Assembly (NCBI RefSeq): GCF_022682305.1
Contig: NZ_CP093528.1
Span: forward strand, 62,001-126,000
Length of the DNA stretch: 64,000 nt
Reading direction: 5' to 3'
From: Shinella zoogloeoides
GTDB lineage: Bacteria; Pseudomonadota; Alphaproteobacteria; Rhizobiales; Rhizobiaceae
In this document: piece by piece, positions 54,183 through 62,972 of the stretch
Numbering within the stretch: position 1 is the first letter of the stretch
Layout of the letters: each line of letters opens with the position of its first letter
The notes under the pieces: generated by a model
Told to the model about the DNA's origin: nothing
The model's database searches: none
What the model saw: the letters and a program-made list of their open reading frames with translations, nothing else
Made by a program: the position numbers and the translations under genes

Positions 54183-55367
54183 TTAAGCCCCGACCTTGGC
54201 AAGCGCCCGGGCGAAATCCTCCAGCAGGTCCTCGCTGTCCTCGATGCCGGCGGAGAAGCGCACGGTGCCGGCCGAGATGCCGAGTTCTGCGCGGGCCTCG
54301 TCCGTCAGGTTTTTGTGCGTCGTCGTCGCGGGATGCGTGATGAGGCTCTTGGCGTCGCCGAGATTGTTGGAGATCTTCACGACGTCGAGCGCGTCCTGCA
54401 GCGCGAAGGCCGCGTCCTTGCCGCCCTTCAGTTCGAAGCAGACGAGCGTCGAGCCGCCCGACATCTGCTTGGCGATGATATCGGCCTGCGGATGGTCCTT
54501 ACGGCCCGGATAGATCACGCGGGCGACCTGTTTCTGGTCGGCGAGGAAGTCGGCGACGCGGCTCGCATTCTCCGTCTGCTGCTTGACGCGCAGCGGCAGC
54601 GTCTCGATGCCCTTCAGCAGCGTCCAGGCGTTGAATGGCGACATGGCCGGGCCGGTGTGGCGGAAATAGTCCTGCAGGTGCTCGGCGATCCACTCCCTGT
54701 CGGAGAGCACGACGCCGCCAAGGCAGCGGCCCTGGCCGTCGATATGCTTGGTGGCCGAGTAGACGACGATATGTGCGCCAAGCTCCAGCGGCTTCTGGAA
54801 GAGGGGGGTCGCAAAGACGTTGTCGACCACGACTTTCGCGCCGATCTGGTTGGCGAGCTTCGCCACGCCCGCGATGTCGATGACTTCCAGCGTCGGATTG
54901 GTCGGGCTTTCGAGGAAGAACAGTTTGGTGTTCTTCTGGATCGCCTTTTCCCAGTTGGCAAGGTCGCGGCCGTCGACCAGCGTGCATTCGATGCCGTATT
55001 TCGGCGCCAGCGTCTCGACCACCCAGCGGCAGGAACCGAAGAGCGCGCGGGCGGCCACGATATGGTCGCCCGCCTTGAGCTGGCAAAGGATCGCGGCGGA
55101 AACGGCGGCCATGCCCGACGCGGTGGCGCGGGCGTCTTCCGCGCCTTCCAGCAGGCACATGCGCTTTTCGAACATGTCGTTGGTGGGGCTGGCATAGCGG
55201 GCGTAGATGAAGCCGTCCGTCTCGCCCTTGAAGCGGGCTTCGGCCGCCGCCGACGTGTCGTAGACGAAGCCTTGCGTCAGGAAGATCGCCTCGGCGGTTT
55301 CGCCGTGCTGGGAGCGGGTGGTCCCGCCGTGAACGAGTTGGGTGGCCGGGCGCCAGGACTTGCTCAT
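54183..55367 (-). CDS. metZ: O-succinylhomoserine sulfhydrylase
   Basis: 394 residues from the ATG at 55367. Cys/Met-metabolism PLP enzyme: Y-A-R-Y-A-S-P-T near 43-50, A-S-G-M-A-A-V near 74, PLP lysine in S-A-T-K-H-I-D-G-Q-G near 200, and G-G-S-T-L-V-C-F near 318. Converts O-succinylhomoserine and sulfide to homocysteine. A SAM-II riboswitch in its leader confirms control by S-adenosylmethionine and supports metZ over other family members. Confidence 0.94.
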   Translation of the reverse strand: MSKSWRPATQLVHGGTTRSQHGETAEAIFLTQGFVYDTSAAAEARFKGETDGFIYARYASPTNDMFEKRMCLLEGAEDARATASGMAAVSAAILCQLKAGDHIVAARALFGSCRWVVETLAPKYGIECTLVDGRDLANWEKAIQKNTKLFFLESPTNPTLEVIDIAGVAKLANQIGAKVVVDNVFATPLFQKPLELGAHIVVYSATKHIDGQGRCLGGVVLSDREWIAEHLQDYFRHTGPAMSPFNAWTLLKGIETLPLRVKQQTENASRVADFLADQKQVARVIYPGRKDHPQADIIAKQMSGGSTLVCFELKGGKDAAFALQDALDVVKISNNLGDAKSLITHPATTTHKNLTDEARAELGISAGTVRFSAGIEDSEDLLEDFARALAKVGA

Positions 55368-55386
55368 GTGATCGTCGCCTTCAAAC

Positions 55387-55416
55387 AAAAAAACCGGCCG
55401 CGCAAGCAGGCCGGTT
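55387..55416 (-). terminator. SAM-II expression platform terminator
   Basis: On the minus strand AACCGGCC (55416-55409) pairs with GGCCGGTT (55399-55392), followed by seven T (55393-55387). The segment 55409-55414 can pair instead with 55423-55429 (antiterminator), so the two hairpins exclude each other. Confidence 0.8.
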
Positions 55417-55428
55417 TGTCACCCGGCC

Positions 55429-55483
55429 TTTTTAGCTACTTGTTTTACGTGGCTGCAAGCCGGCCGGCCAAATCACCACGGGA
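55429..55483 (-). ncRNA. SAM-II riboswitch
   Basis: On the minus strand the sequence contains the SAM-II core blocks in order: CGTGGTGATTTGGCC, GGCTTGCAGCCACG, then AACAAGTAGCTAAAA. P1 pairs CGTGG (55480-55476) with CCACG (55452-55448); the 3' AGCTAAAA supplies the pseudoknot strand. Followed by an antiterminator/terminator pair and metZ. Confidence 0.95.
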
Positions 55484-55567
55484 TAATCTGCTAATACTGC
55501 GTGCCTGCGCTTGCGTCAATTGCCGGCATTTGGTTTTGTGCCAGCCCTCTGATAGGGCGGTATTGTC

Positions 55568-56674
55568 ATGGCTTCTGCGGCGCGCAGCACGGGCATTCTG
55601 GCGGACAGCGCCATTCGCGGCTTGTTCGAAAGCGGGCGGCTGAGAAGCGAGGCCGCGCTCGACGCGGACCAGGTCCAGCCCGCCAGCCTCGACCTGCGCC
55701 TCGGCGCGAAGGCGTTTCGCGTGCGCGCCAGCTTCCTGCCCGGCCCCGCCCATCTCGTCGCCGACAAGCTCGACCGGCTGCAATTGCACGTCATCGACCT
55801 TTCCGAGGGCGCGGTGCTGGAAACCGGCTGCGTCTACATCGTGCCGCTGATGGAAAGCCTCGACCTGCCGGCCGACCTCGCCGCCTCGGCCAACCCGAAA
55901 AGCTCGACCGGCCGCCTCGACATCTTCACCCGCGTCATCACCGACCGCGCGCAGGAATTCGACAAGATCCCCGCCGGCTATTGCGGCCCGCTCTATCTCG
56001 AAATCTCGCCGCGCACCTTCCCTATCGTCGTGCGCCGCGGCTCGCGCCTGTCGCAGATCCGTTTCCGCAAGGGCAATGCCCTGCTCGGCGACGGCGAGTT
56101 GCTGGCGCTTCACGAGACCGACATGCTCGTCGCCAGCGAGACGCCCAACGTTTCCGGCGGCGGCATCGCGCTCTCCATCGATCTCAAGGGCACCGGTCCG
56201 GACGGCCTTATCGGCTATCGCGGCAAGCACCACACCTCCGTCGTCGACGTGGATCAGAAGAACCAGCACGATATCTTCGATTTCTGGGAGCCGCTGTTCA
56301 GCCGCGGCCGCAACGAACTGATCCTCGACCCGGACGAGTTCTACATCCTCGTCTCGCGCGAGGCTGTGCACGTCCCCCCGCTCTATGCGGCCGAGATGAC
56401 GCCCTTCGATCCGCTCGTCGGCGAATTCCGTGTCCACTATGCCGGCTTCTTCGATCCCGGCTTCGGCCACGCTCCCGCCGGCGGCTCCGGCAGCCGCGCG
56501 GTGCTGGAAGTGCGCAGTCACGAGGTCCCCTTCATCCTCGATCATGGCCAGATCGTCGGCCGCCTGATCTACGAACATATGCTGGATGCGCCCGAAGGCC
56601 TCTACGGCTCCGGCCTCGGCTCCAACTATCAGGCGCAGGGCCTCAAGCTCTCCAAGCACTTCCGTGCAAGCTGA
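55568..56674 (+). CDS. dcd: Double-length dCTP deaminase-family protein
   Basis: 368 residues, about twice a standard Dcd, with two trimeric-dUTPase/DCD-like halves. The first half (about 1-175) has Q-P-A-S-L-D-L-R-L-G and N-P-K-S-S-T-G-R-L-D, matching the substrate-binding S-S-x-x-R region; the second (about 195-365) has an equivalent F-Y-I-L-V-S-R-E and G-E-F-R-V-H-Y-A-G-F-F-D-P-G-F-G. This fused form is annotated as 2'-deoxycytidine 5'-triphosphate deaminase in Rhizobiales. Divergent from metZ. Confidence 0.82.
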   Translation: MASAARSTGILADSAIRGLFESGRLRSEAALDADQVQPASLDLRLGAKAFRVRASFLPGPAHLVADKLDRLQLHVIDLSEGAVLETGCVYIVPLMESLDLPADLAASANPKSSTGRLDIFTRVITDRAQEFDKIPAGYCGPLYLEISPRTFPIVVRRGSRLSQIRFRKGNALLGDGELLALHETDMLVASETPNVSGGGIALSIDLKGTGPDGLIGYRGKHHTSVVDVDQKNQHDIFDFWEPLFSRGRNELILDPDEFYILVSREAVHVPPLYAAEMTPFDPLVGEFRVHYAGFFDPGFGHAPAGGSGSRAVLEVRSHEVPFILDHGQIVGRLIYEHMLDAPEGLYGSGLGSNYQAQGLKLSKHFRAS

Positions 56675-56703
56675 CGTTGGATTTCGCTCTTTACAATAAA
56701 GTT

Positions 56704-56711
56704 AAACGTTT
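56704..56711. promoter_or_regulatory. Possible LacI-type operator
   Basis: AAACGTTT palindrome within an AT-rich stretch just upstream of the LacI-family gene, plus a partial copy (GACGTTTG) at about 56726; may be autoregulatory. Confidence 0.3.
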
Positions 56712-56780
56712 TTATCGTGTGATAGACGTTTGATGGCCTTCGCGCGGGATCGCGCGGGAAAGACGGACAAGCAAGACGCG

Positions 56781-57806
56781 ATGCCAAGACCGACGATCAA
56801 GACCATCGCGCAGGAAACGGGCCTCTCGATCGCCACCGTATCGAAGGCGCTGAACGCAAGCCCGCAGGTGCGGCCGGAAACGCGCGCCATCGTCGTCGCC
56901 GCCGCCGAGCGCATCGGCTACCAGCTCAACATGCATGGCGTGCAGCTTCGCACCGGCAAGACCTATCAGGTCGCCGCCATCATGACCGCGCCCGGCCCCA
57001 AGCAGAACGAGTGGGAGGGCGTCGAGTACGCCCAGCTTCTCAGCGGCATTTCCTGGGCGCTGGAGGACAGTCCTTACCGCGTCTCGCTCTATGCCGTGCG
57101 CAATTTCGAGGAGAGTCTGGCCACCATCCGTCAGATCGTTTCCCTGAAGACGGCCGATGGCATCATCGTCTCCGGCACGCGGGCGGACGATCCGCGCGTG
57201 CGCATCATGCAGGAGGCGGATTTTCCCTTCGTCACCTATGGCATCACGCTTCACAACGCCCCGCACGCCTTCGTCGATGCCGATAACGAGCAGATGATCC
57301 GCCACTCGGTCGCCCGCCTTGCCGGGCGCGGCCACCGCCGCATCGCGCTCGTCAATCCGATGGCCGAACTCAGCTACGCCATCGTCCGCCTGGAAGCCTA
57401 TCGCCGCGCCCTCGATGTTGCCGGACTTACCTTCGATCCCGCTCTCGTCGCCCACGGTCACCTGACCCCCGCCTTCGGCCGCGAGAATGTGCTTGCCATG
57501 TCTACCCTGCCGAACCCGCCGACCGCCTATATCTGCGCCAACGAAGCCTCCGCCCTCGGCGCCTTCTCCGGTTTCCACGCGCGCGGCCTCGTGCACGGCC
57601 GCGACGCCGTGATCAACGCGACCGACGACCTCAACGTCAGCCAGTACTTCGCCCCGCCGATCACCACCTATTACCTGCCGATCCACGAGCCGAGCGAGCT
57701 GCTCGGCCAATACATCCTGCGCCGCATGGAAGGCGAGCCGCCGGAGGCGCTGCAGGCGCTCATCATGCCAAGATTGATCGAGCGCTCGGATGATCGTCTC
57801 GCGTGA
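56781..57806 (+). CDS. LacI-family transcriptional regulator
   Basis: 341 residues from the ATG at 56781 (an ATG at 56733 would add 16 residues). N-terminal helix-turn-helix T-I-K-T-I-A-Q-E-T-G-L-S-I-A-T-V-S-K-A-L-N, the hinge helix region, and a periplasmic-binding-type sugar sensor (D-G-I-I-V-S-G-T; D-A-D-N-E-Q; A-Y-I-C-A-N-E). Probably controls a sugar uptake operon; none is adjacent, so the target is unknown. Confidence 0.92.
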   Translation: MPRPTIKTIAQETGLSIATVSKALNASPQVRPETRAIVVAAAERIGYQLNMHGVQLRTGKTYQVAAIMTAPGPKQNEWEGVEYAQLLSGISWALEDSPYRVSLYAVRNFEESLATIRQIVSLKTADGIIVSGTRADDPRVRIMQEADFPFVTYGITLHNAPHAFVDADNEQMIRHSVARLAGRGHRRIALVNPMAELSYAIVRLEAYRRALDVAGLTFDPALVAHGHLTPAFGRENVLAMSTLPNPPTAYICANEASALGAFSGFHARGLVHGRDAVINATDDLNVSQYFAPPITTYYLPIHEPSELLGQYILRRMEGEPPEALQALIMPRLIERSDDRLA

Positions 57807-58202
57807 TCGTATTCTCGGTTTGATAATATGCCCCTGGCGCCAGGAAGCTTCTTTAGGTTCCGGCTGCTGCCGGACGAGCAGTAATCGACGGCGGAATGCC
57901 GATGCCTCGTGGCGCCTCTGTAAATTTCATCAGAAATTTATCCGTCTTCTGAAATTAATATCTAATGGTTTTTCTCGCCAGGCTGCTGTTTCCACTAGGG
58001 AAAATACGGATTTCCATACTGGTTCGCGCGACGGTGGTGGTTATTTTTCTTGAAAAATACGTAAGTATCACTATCTTGAAGTCATCGAACTTTGCTTGTG
58101 ACCTTTGTCTTCGCCCTTGTGGCCCGGTCGGATCTCCTCTCATCGTCGATTTATATGGGCTGCCAACCTGGCAGCCACACCAACGATTGAAAGGAAATCG
58201 TT
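57807..58202. other. Intergenic region and 5' leader of cspA
   Basis: About 395 bases with no gene. Its right half is AT-rich and probably forms the long 5' leader usual for cold-shock genes. GAAAGGAAA just before 58203 is the ribosome site. Confidence 0.5.
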
Positions 58203-58412
58203 ATGAATTCAGGCACTGTAAAGTGGTTCAACAGCACCAAGGGTTTCGGCTTCATCGCTCCCGACGACGGCGCGACGGATGTGTTCGTCCATATTTCGGC
58301 GGTTGAACGCGCCGGCCTGCGTTCCCTTGCCGAGGGCCAGAAGGTAAGCTTCGACATCGTGCAGGACCGCAAGTCCGGCAAGAACTCCGCAGACAACCTG
58401 CGCGCCGCATAA
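58203..58412 (+). CDS. cspA: Cold-shock protein, CspA family
   Basis: 69 residues, one cold-shock domain with RNP1 K-G-F-G-F-I at 13-18 and RNP2 V-F-V-H-I-S at 27-32. RNA chaperone. Followed by a strong terminator at 58478. Confidence 0.95.
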   Translation: MNSGTVKWFNSTKGFGFIAPDDGATDVFVHISAVERAGLRSLAEGQKVSFDIVQDRKSGKNSADNLRAA

Positions 58413-58477
58413 GGAATTGTCGTTCCTCCTCGCTGACCACGGATGTACTGGCAGCGTCGATGGTGAACGACGGGAAG

Positions 58478-58508
58478 AGGTCGGGTCGATGCCCGACCTT
58501 TTTGTTTT
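58478..58508 (+). terminator. Intrinsic terminator after cspA
   Basis: Eight-base stem AGGTCGGG / CCCGACCT, six-base loop, then TTTTGTTTT. Confidence 0.88.
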
Positions 58509-58533
58509 CATGCGGTATGCGGGAGGGCTGGCC

Positions 58534-58821
58534 ATGAGCCGGGTAATCTACGCTGTCGGCGACACTGTCAGGCTCAAGCCCGATCTGTTCCGCCGGACGG
58601 AAGGTAGTGGAATTTGCCGGATCGCGGGAATTCTGCCGTCCGATCACGGAGAGGTGCGGTATCGTGTGCGGCTTGGCAACGAGACGTGCGAGCGCCGCAT
58701 CCTGGCGAGCGATATCGAGGCGGCGGAAGCGGTGACGCCGCGCTCCGTGGCGGGAGCGCATCCATCGGCGGATGGCAAGGAACCGTGGTTCAAGCCATCC
58801 ACCATTCGGACCAGAAAGTAA
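58534..58821 (+). CDS. Small SH3-like hypothetical protein
   Basis: 95 residues from the ATG at 58534, seven bases after GGAGGG. Begins Y-A-V-G-D-T-V-R-L-K-P-D, a small SH3/KOW-like barrel pattern, and ends in a basic tail (S-T-I-R-T-R-K). Location between cspA and rpsU suggests a nucleic-acid-linked role but the function is unknown. Confidence 0.6.
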   Translation: MSRVIYAVGDTVRLKPDLFRRTEGSGICRIAGILPSDHGEVRYRVRLGNETCERRILASDIEAAEAVTPRSVAGAHPSADGKEPWFKPSTIRTRK

Positions 58822-58862
58822 TCGAGTGACGCAGCGGCCGGGCCGCTCGGAAAGGACATGTC

Positions 58863-59108
58863 TTGCAGGTTCTCGTACGGGACAACAATGTCGATCAGGC
58901 CCTTCGGGTTCTGAAGAAGAAGATGCAGCGCGAAGGACTCTTTCGCGAGATGAAGGCGCGCAGCGCCTTTGAGAAGCCTTCCGAGAAGAGGGCGCGCGAG
59001 AAGGCCGAGGCTGTCAGGCGTGCCCGCAAGCTCGCCCGCAAGCAGGCACAGCGGGAGGGATTGCTGCCGGCTCCGAAGAAGAAACCCGCGAGCGCTCGTC
59101 ACGCCTGA
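58863..59108 (+). CDS. rpsU: 30S ribosomal protein S21
   Basis: 81 residues with TTG start. [25 protein letters not shown] is the S21 hallmark (here given residue by residue), followed by a basic helical tail. The tail ([13 protein letters not shown]) is longer than in many relatives. An ATG five bases upstream is out of frame. This copy sits in a cspA-rpsU neighbourhood typical of Rhizobiaceae and may not be the only S21 gene. Confidence 0.93.
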   Translation: MQVLVRDNNVDQALRVLKKKMQREGLFREMKARSAFEKPSEKRAREKAEAVRRARKLARKQAQREGLLPAPKKKPASARHA

Positions 59109-59140
59109 CGGCGCACGCTGGGGAACAGAGGAGTGGACGG

Positions 59141-59341
59141 ATGACGGCAACCAAACAGCAGTTCTTCAAACCGACGAAGGTGAGCGCGGACACAAAATCC
59201 GCGCAGACCAACTCCATCGCAAGAGGGATCATCGAGCAGGAGGCGGCGGCGCGAGAGAAGAAGACTGAAAAACTTCGTGCCCTGCGCATGGCCAGGGAGG
59301 CCGCCGATCCCGCGCCCTTGCCGGCACTGAAGCGGAAATAA
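59141..59341 (+). CDS. Small hypothetical protein downstream of rpsU
   Basis: 66 residues, mostly one charged helix (E-Q-E-A-A-A-R-E-K-K-T-E-K-L-R-A-L-R-M-A-R) after a polar N-terminus. No family recognised; 32 bases after rpsU and probably in the same transcript. Confidence 0.65.
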   Translation: MTATKQQFFKPTKVSADTKSAQTNSIARGIIEQEAAAREKKTEKLRALRMAREAADPAPLPALKRK

Positions 59342-59532
59342 AAATCGGCTCCTGGGCACTTTGGCAGGCGGCAGGCCTTACCGATGGCGCTGTGGCCCAC
59401 CGCCCTCGCCTGCATCTGACCGAACAGTCATTGAAATTCAACCGCATGGGGGGCATGACGGCATTTCTGGCCGTGAGCTTCGCTTGACACGCCCGGCGAA
59501 CTGTTGAATGGATGCGGCCTCGGCGCTGCCCT
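59342..59532. promoter_or_regulatory. Intergenic region with tRNA-type promoter
   Basis: TTGACA at 59484-59489 stands about 44 bases upstream of the tRNA-Gly remnant and fits a tRNA promoter -35; the -10 near 59507 is weak. Confidence 0.4.
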
Positions 59533-59580
59533 GCGGGTATGATGTAATGGTAGCCTGTCAGCTTCCCAAGGCTACCCGCT
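59533..59580 (+). pseudogene. Truncated tRNA-Gly (anticodon CCC)
   Basis: Starts GCGGGTATGATGTAATGG, the usual acceptor and D arm of this tRNA, continues through CAGCTTCCCAAG (anticodon loop TTCCCAA) and then jumps to TACCCGC, which would pair with the 5' acceptor arm. The anticodon 3' stem, variable loop and T arm (roughly 27 bases) are missing and CCA is replaced by ATG. Marks a broken integration or deletion junction at the left edge of the last mobile region. Confidence 0.7.
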
Positions 59581-59929
59581 ATGGTTGAAAAATCTTACTG
59601 AAATCACACTTTTACAAATATATTCAGGGATTTAACAGACTTCCTAAGCGTGGTCTTCCTTGGAGGTTTAGCTCGTAAATATCCCAGAAGTTGCGCCAGT
59701 TTTTGACGGGAATGAGCCTCTTTGTAAGTCGTGATTTACGCATTGTATTGAAGTTATTGTTACGCGAACTGCGCCGCACCGCAGCGGTACCAGTAATCGG
59801 CCACCTTAATCCAGGGTGGTCTTCCATAGGATACGGCGCCTAACGCTCGATTTGGGTCGGCTTGAGGGGCGGCGTTGTCTGGGTCGATAACTGAGGGGAT
59901 CTTCGTCTCATCGAACAAGGAGAGACGAT
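59581..59929. other. AT-richer gap inside the right-hand mobile region
   Basis: About 350 bases. A 67-residue minus-strand frame (59624-59827) has no recognisable features. No terminator or RNA gene could be assigned. Confidence 0.4.
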
Positions 59930-60196
59930 ATGACGAAGGCGAAAAACAATGAAGCCGTTCCCGCCGACAAGACGGTCATTGCACAAGCAATTGCTGAAGG
60001 CCGGAAAATGATCGAGGCGGGCAAGTCCAAGATCGATACCGCGCTGGCGATCTATGAAAAGCTGGAAGGGATGGAGCAGGACGTGATCGTCAAGGCGTTT
60101 ATCGAAGGCGCTACGCTGACTGAGAAGGGGGCTTTGACCTACTGGTATAATTGCCGTCGGCGTCTCGCGAAAGAGCGACGTAATAAACCACGTTGA
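59930..60196 (+). CDS. Small hypothetical protein of the mobile region
   Basis: 88 residues starting at an ATG preceded by AGGAGAGA. Mostly helical and charged, with a C-terminal basic tail (R-R-R-L-A-K-E-R-R-N-K-P-R). Resembles accessory-plasmid or phage-derived hypothetical proteins in style; function not recognised. Confidence 0.6.
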   Translation: MTKAKNNEAVPADKTVIAQAIAEGRKMIEAGKSKIDTALAIYEKLEGMEQDVIVKAFIEGATLTEKGALTYWYNCRRRLAKERRNKPR

Positions 60197-60489
60197 GAGG
60201 TTGTGCTGTTGCAGAGCCAAACGGCGGTTACTCCTTCACTTCATAGTATTCCGCGTACGACGTTCCTCGATGAGTAGTCCCGCGATCCAGTTCTCAATTG
60301 CTGTGGCAAATAACGGGAGGCTTGACTGCGGTCATACAGCTTGCCATACAAAGCATGGCCCTCACGCGGGCCGGTGTGCCCGCCACGCAAAGCTATGTCA
60401 GCGTTACAGTTCTGAAGCGTCATTCCGTGCCAAACGGCAGGGTCTGGCCATTAGCGGGCACATGGTCGGATCATTCCAAGGTATGGACA
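60197..60489. other. Non-coding gap before the interrupted gene
   Basis: About 290 bases; only short unconvincing frames. Presumably holds the promoter of the gene at 60490. Confidence 0.4.
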
Positions 60490-61398
60490 ATGACCGAAAC
60501 AAATAACCTTCACAGCCTTAAAGTCCTGGCCAAGCGATACGCACGGGCCAATAGGATTGCACAACACCTCGCCCTTGACTTGATTGCAGGGGAACTCGAT
60601 TTCCCTCATTGGAGCAAGCTCATCACGGCCGTCAAGAATGGTTGGCGGGTCAACGCCCAACAAATGACGGATGTTGAAGCTTTCGCCATGCGTGCCCTTC
60701 CGACGGCAAGCTTCCAGAAGGGTAATTCCGAAGTCATGAAGCGACGCTTCGCCTACTTGGAACAGGCTGAACATGGCATGATCTGCGATCATCCTTACCG
60801 GCTTCAAGTGGTTCTTCACGACGTTATCATGGCAGGCGAGGGATGGAGCATCAGGGTACCGGAGAACCCCGGCGCAGTCCCTCTGGTCGAGACATTTGCT
60901 GACCGAGATGAGAAGTGCCCTGTGCATGACCCGCAATTCTTGCAGGCAGCACTTACTCTGGCAAGAAATAGAGCTGTTCAAGTTCGTGGAGAAATCTCTA
61001 CCGATTGGCCGCGGCGGTCCACAAAACCTGACCAGAACGGCGTAGTTCGCCACCCGTTGGGACGAGGCGATTCAAACTTGTGGTTTTGCCTGCATTGCGA
61101 TGGAAAGATTACCGGCGCCCAGATCGCGCAAAACCTTTGGCATTGCCCGGGTTGCGGGACATCGCCTCTTGATATCTTCGACACAGCATTCTGGACCGAC
61201 GATGAAGGCAAGTCACTCCTTCTGGTAAAGGCAGATGGCGGCGAAGAAAGAGATGGCCCCGATTTCCAGAGGGTCGATGGCAGACCCAAACTCGATCTGA
61301 GTGAGGAAAAAATCATCCTTCTTATGCGCAGTGCTTTGCTTGATGATGTGAACCGCACCGGGTTTGCCGGAGACCCCAACTTGTGAGAAGTAGGGTCT

Positions 61399-61728
61399 AT
61401 GACAAGCAAGACGACGAACAAGTTTTCTCCCGAAGTGCGCGCCCGCGCCGTTCGAATGGTTGTCGAGCATGAAGCAGAGCATCCTTCGCGGTGGGCGGCC
61501 GTGTCTTCCATAGCTGCCAAGATCGGCTGCTCGGCGCATACGCTCAATGAATGGGTGAAGAAGGCTGAGGTGGACAGCGGCAAGCGAGCTGGCCTGCCGA
61601 GTGACGTCGCCGAGAAGATGAAGGCTCTGGAGCGGGAGAACCGCGAGCTTCGTCAGGCCAACGAGATTTTGCGCAAAGCCTCTGCGTATTTTGCGATGGC
61701 GGAGCTCGACCGCCCAATGAAGCGATGA
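61399..61728 (+). CDS. IS3-family transposase OrfA (IS51 group)
   Basis: 109 residues with helix-turn-helix ([13 protein letters not shown] and [12 protein letters not shown]) and a C-terminal leucine-rich coil ([18 protein letters not shown]). Overlaps orfB by 4 bases, where frameshifting would occur. Confidence 0.94.
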   Translation: MTSKTTNKFSPEVRARAVRMVVEHEAEHPSRWAAVSSIAAKIGCSAHTLNEWVKKAEVDSGKRAGLPSDVAEKMKALERENRELRQANEILRKASAYFAMAELDRPMKR

Positions 61729-62630
61729 TTTCCTTCATCGACGAACACCGCTCGGTGCTCGGGGTCGAGCCGATCTGCAGGCTGCTGCCGATTGCCCCGT
61801 CCACCTATTATGAAGTCGTCGCCAAGCGCACGGACGTGGGTCGCCTATCGGCCCGCGCCCGGCGCGATATGGCTATGAAAGTCGAGATACGCCGGGTGTT
61901 CAACGAGAACTTCCAGGTCTATGGCGTGCGGAAAGTGTGGCGACAGTTGCAGCGAGAAGGCTTCGATATCGCTCGCTGCACCGTCGCAAGGCTCATGAGA
62001 ATGATGGGTCTTCAAGGCATCATTCGTGGCAAGCCGATCAAAACCACTGTATCGGACAAGTCTGCCCCGTGTCCGCTCGACCGCGTCAATCGCCACTTCA
62101 AGGCTCCCGCGCCGAACATGCTGTGGTTATCCGATTTCACCTATGTCGCGACCTGGCAGGGCTTCGTTTACGTGGCCTTCGTGATCGATGCCTTTGCCCG
62201 ACGTATCGTCGGTTGGCGGGCAAGCCGGACTGCCCATGCGGGCTTTGTCCTCGATGCTCTGGAGCAGGCACTTCATGATCGGCGGCCCGTCAAACGGGGC
62301 GGGCTGGTTCATCATTCCGACCGCGGCTCGCAATACGTGTCGATTCGCTATTCTGAGCGGCTGGCGGAGGCGGGCATCGAGCCGTCTGTCGGGAGCGTCG
62401 GTGATTCCTATGACAACGCTCTCGCCGAAACGATCAACGGCCTTTACAAAGCCGAGGTCATCCATCGCCGGGGACCATGGCGCAACTTCGAAGCCGTGGA
62501 GTTCGCCACACTCGAATGGGTGGACTGGTTCAACAACCGACGCCTTCTGGAGCCCATCGGCAACATACCGCCAGCCGAGGCAGAAGAACGATACCATGCC
62601 ATGCTGGACGCGCCAGCCATGGCCGCATAA
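61725..62630 (+). CDS. IS3-family transposase OrfB (IS51 group)
   Basis: 301 residues with the HTH-like N-terminus (P-I-A-P-S-T-Y-Y) and DDE core: [16 protein letters not shown], and Glu in [15 protein letters not shown]. Complete and probably functional. Confidence 0.94.
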   Translation: MISFIDEHRSVLGVEPICRLLPIAPSTYYEVVAKRTDVGRLSARARRDMAMKVEIRRVFNENFQVYGVRKVWRQLQREGFDIARCTVARLMRMMGLQGIIRGKPIKTTVSDKSAPCPLDRVNRHFKAPAPNMLWLSDFTYVATWQGFVYVAFVIDAFARRIVGWRASRTAHAGFVLDALEQALHDRRPVKRGGLVHHSDRGSQYVSIRYSERLAEAGIEPSVGSVGDSYDNALAETINGLYKAEVIHRRGPWRNFEAVEFATLEWVDWFNNRRLLEPIGNIPPAEAEERYHAMLDAPAMAA

Positions 62631-62972
62631 CTTAAACCAAACGGTCTCCGGTAAACTCGGCGCGGTTCAGATGCGGCTAATATCAGCGAGAGACTTGGCG
62701 CTCTCCAGGCTGAGATCAGTGTCGATGATGAGAATGATGTCTGGATAGCTCTGGAGGAAGATTTGTGGCCGTACGATAAGGACTCGAAGGAGGTTTTGGC
62801 GGTCGCAGAGCTTTTGGGTGTCGAGGTCGAATTCGAAACGACTTGGTCATCAATACCTTTCGCGTGGCCTGGCCTAGGCGAAATTACGTCGAGCACAAGT
62901 GAGTATACGAAAATGATGTTAGATGCGTATGCGCAGTATGACGGCTTACCCGACAGGAAAGCGAAAGAGTAA

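Larger units (their letters stand above)
61349..62669 (+). mobile_element. IS3-family insertion sequence, IS51-like group
   Basis: 1321 bases with inverted repeats TGAACCGCACCGGGTTTGCC (left) and TGAACCGCGCCGAGTTTACC (reverse complement of right), both continuing GGAGACC. Flanked by the direct repeat GATG (61345-61348 and 62670-62673). Contains intact orfA and orfB. Recent insertion is suggested by intact frames and perfect target duplication. Confidence 0.95.
60490..62972 (+). pseudogene. Hypothetical zinc-ribbon gene split by an IS51-type element
   Basis: The left part (60490-61348) and the right part (62674-62972) join into one frame when the IS and one copy of its GATG target duplication are removed, giving 385 residues with a single stop. 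The N-terminus (L-K-V-L-A-K-R-Y-A-R-A-N and G-E-L-D-F-P-H-W-S-K-L) resembles a small helical module found at the front of some rhizobial plasmid proteins; a zinc ribbon follows (C-L-H-C ... C-P-G-C near residues 200-230). As it stands the left frame stops at 61386 inside the IS end, yielding 298 residues with the last 12 or 13 read from the IS. Function unknown. Confidence 0.8.

Noticed and set aside
59624..59827. 67-residue minus-strand frame after the tRNA-Gly remnant
   Set aside because: No recognisable features or convincing start signal; left as non-coding gap.
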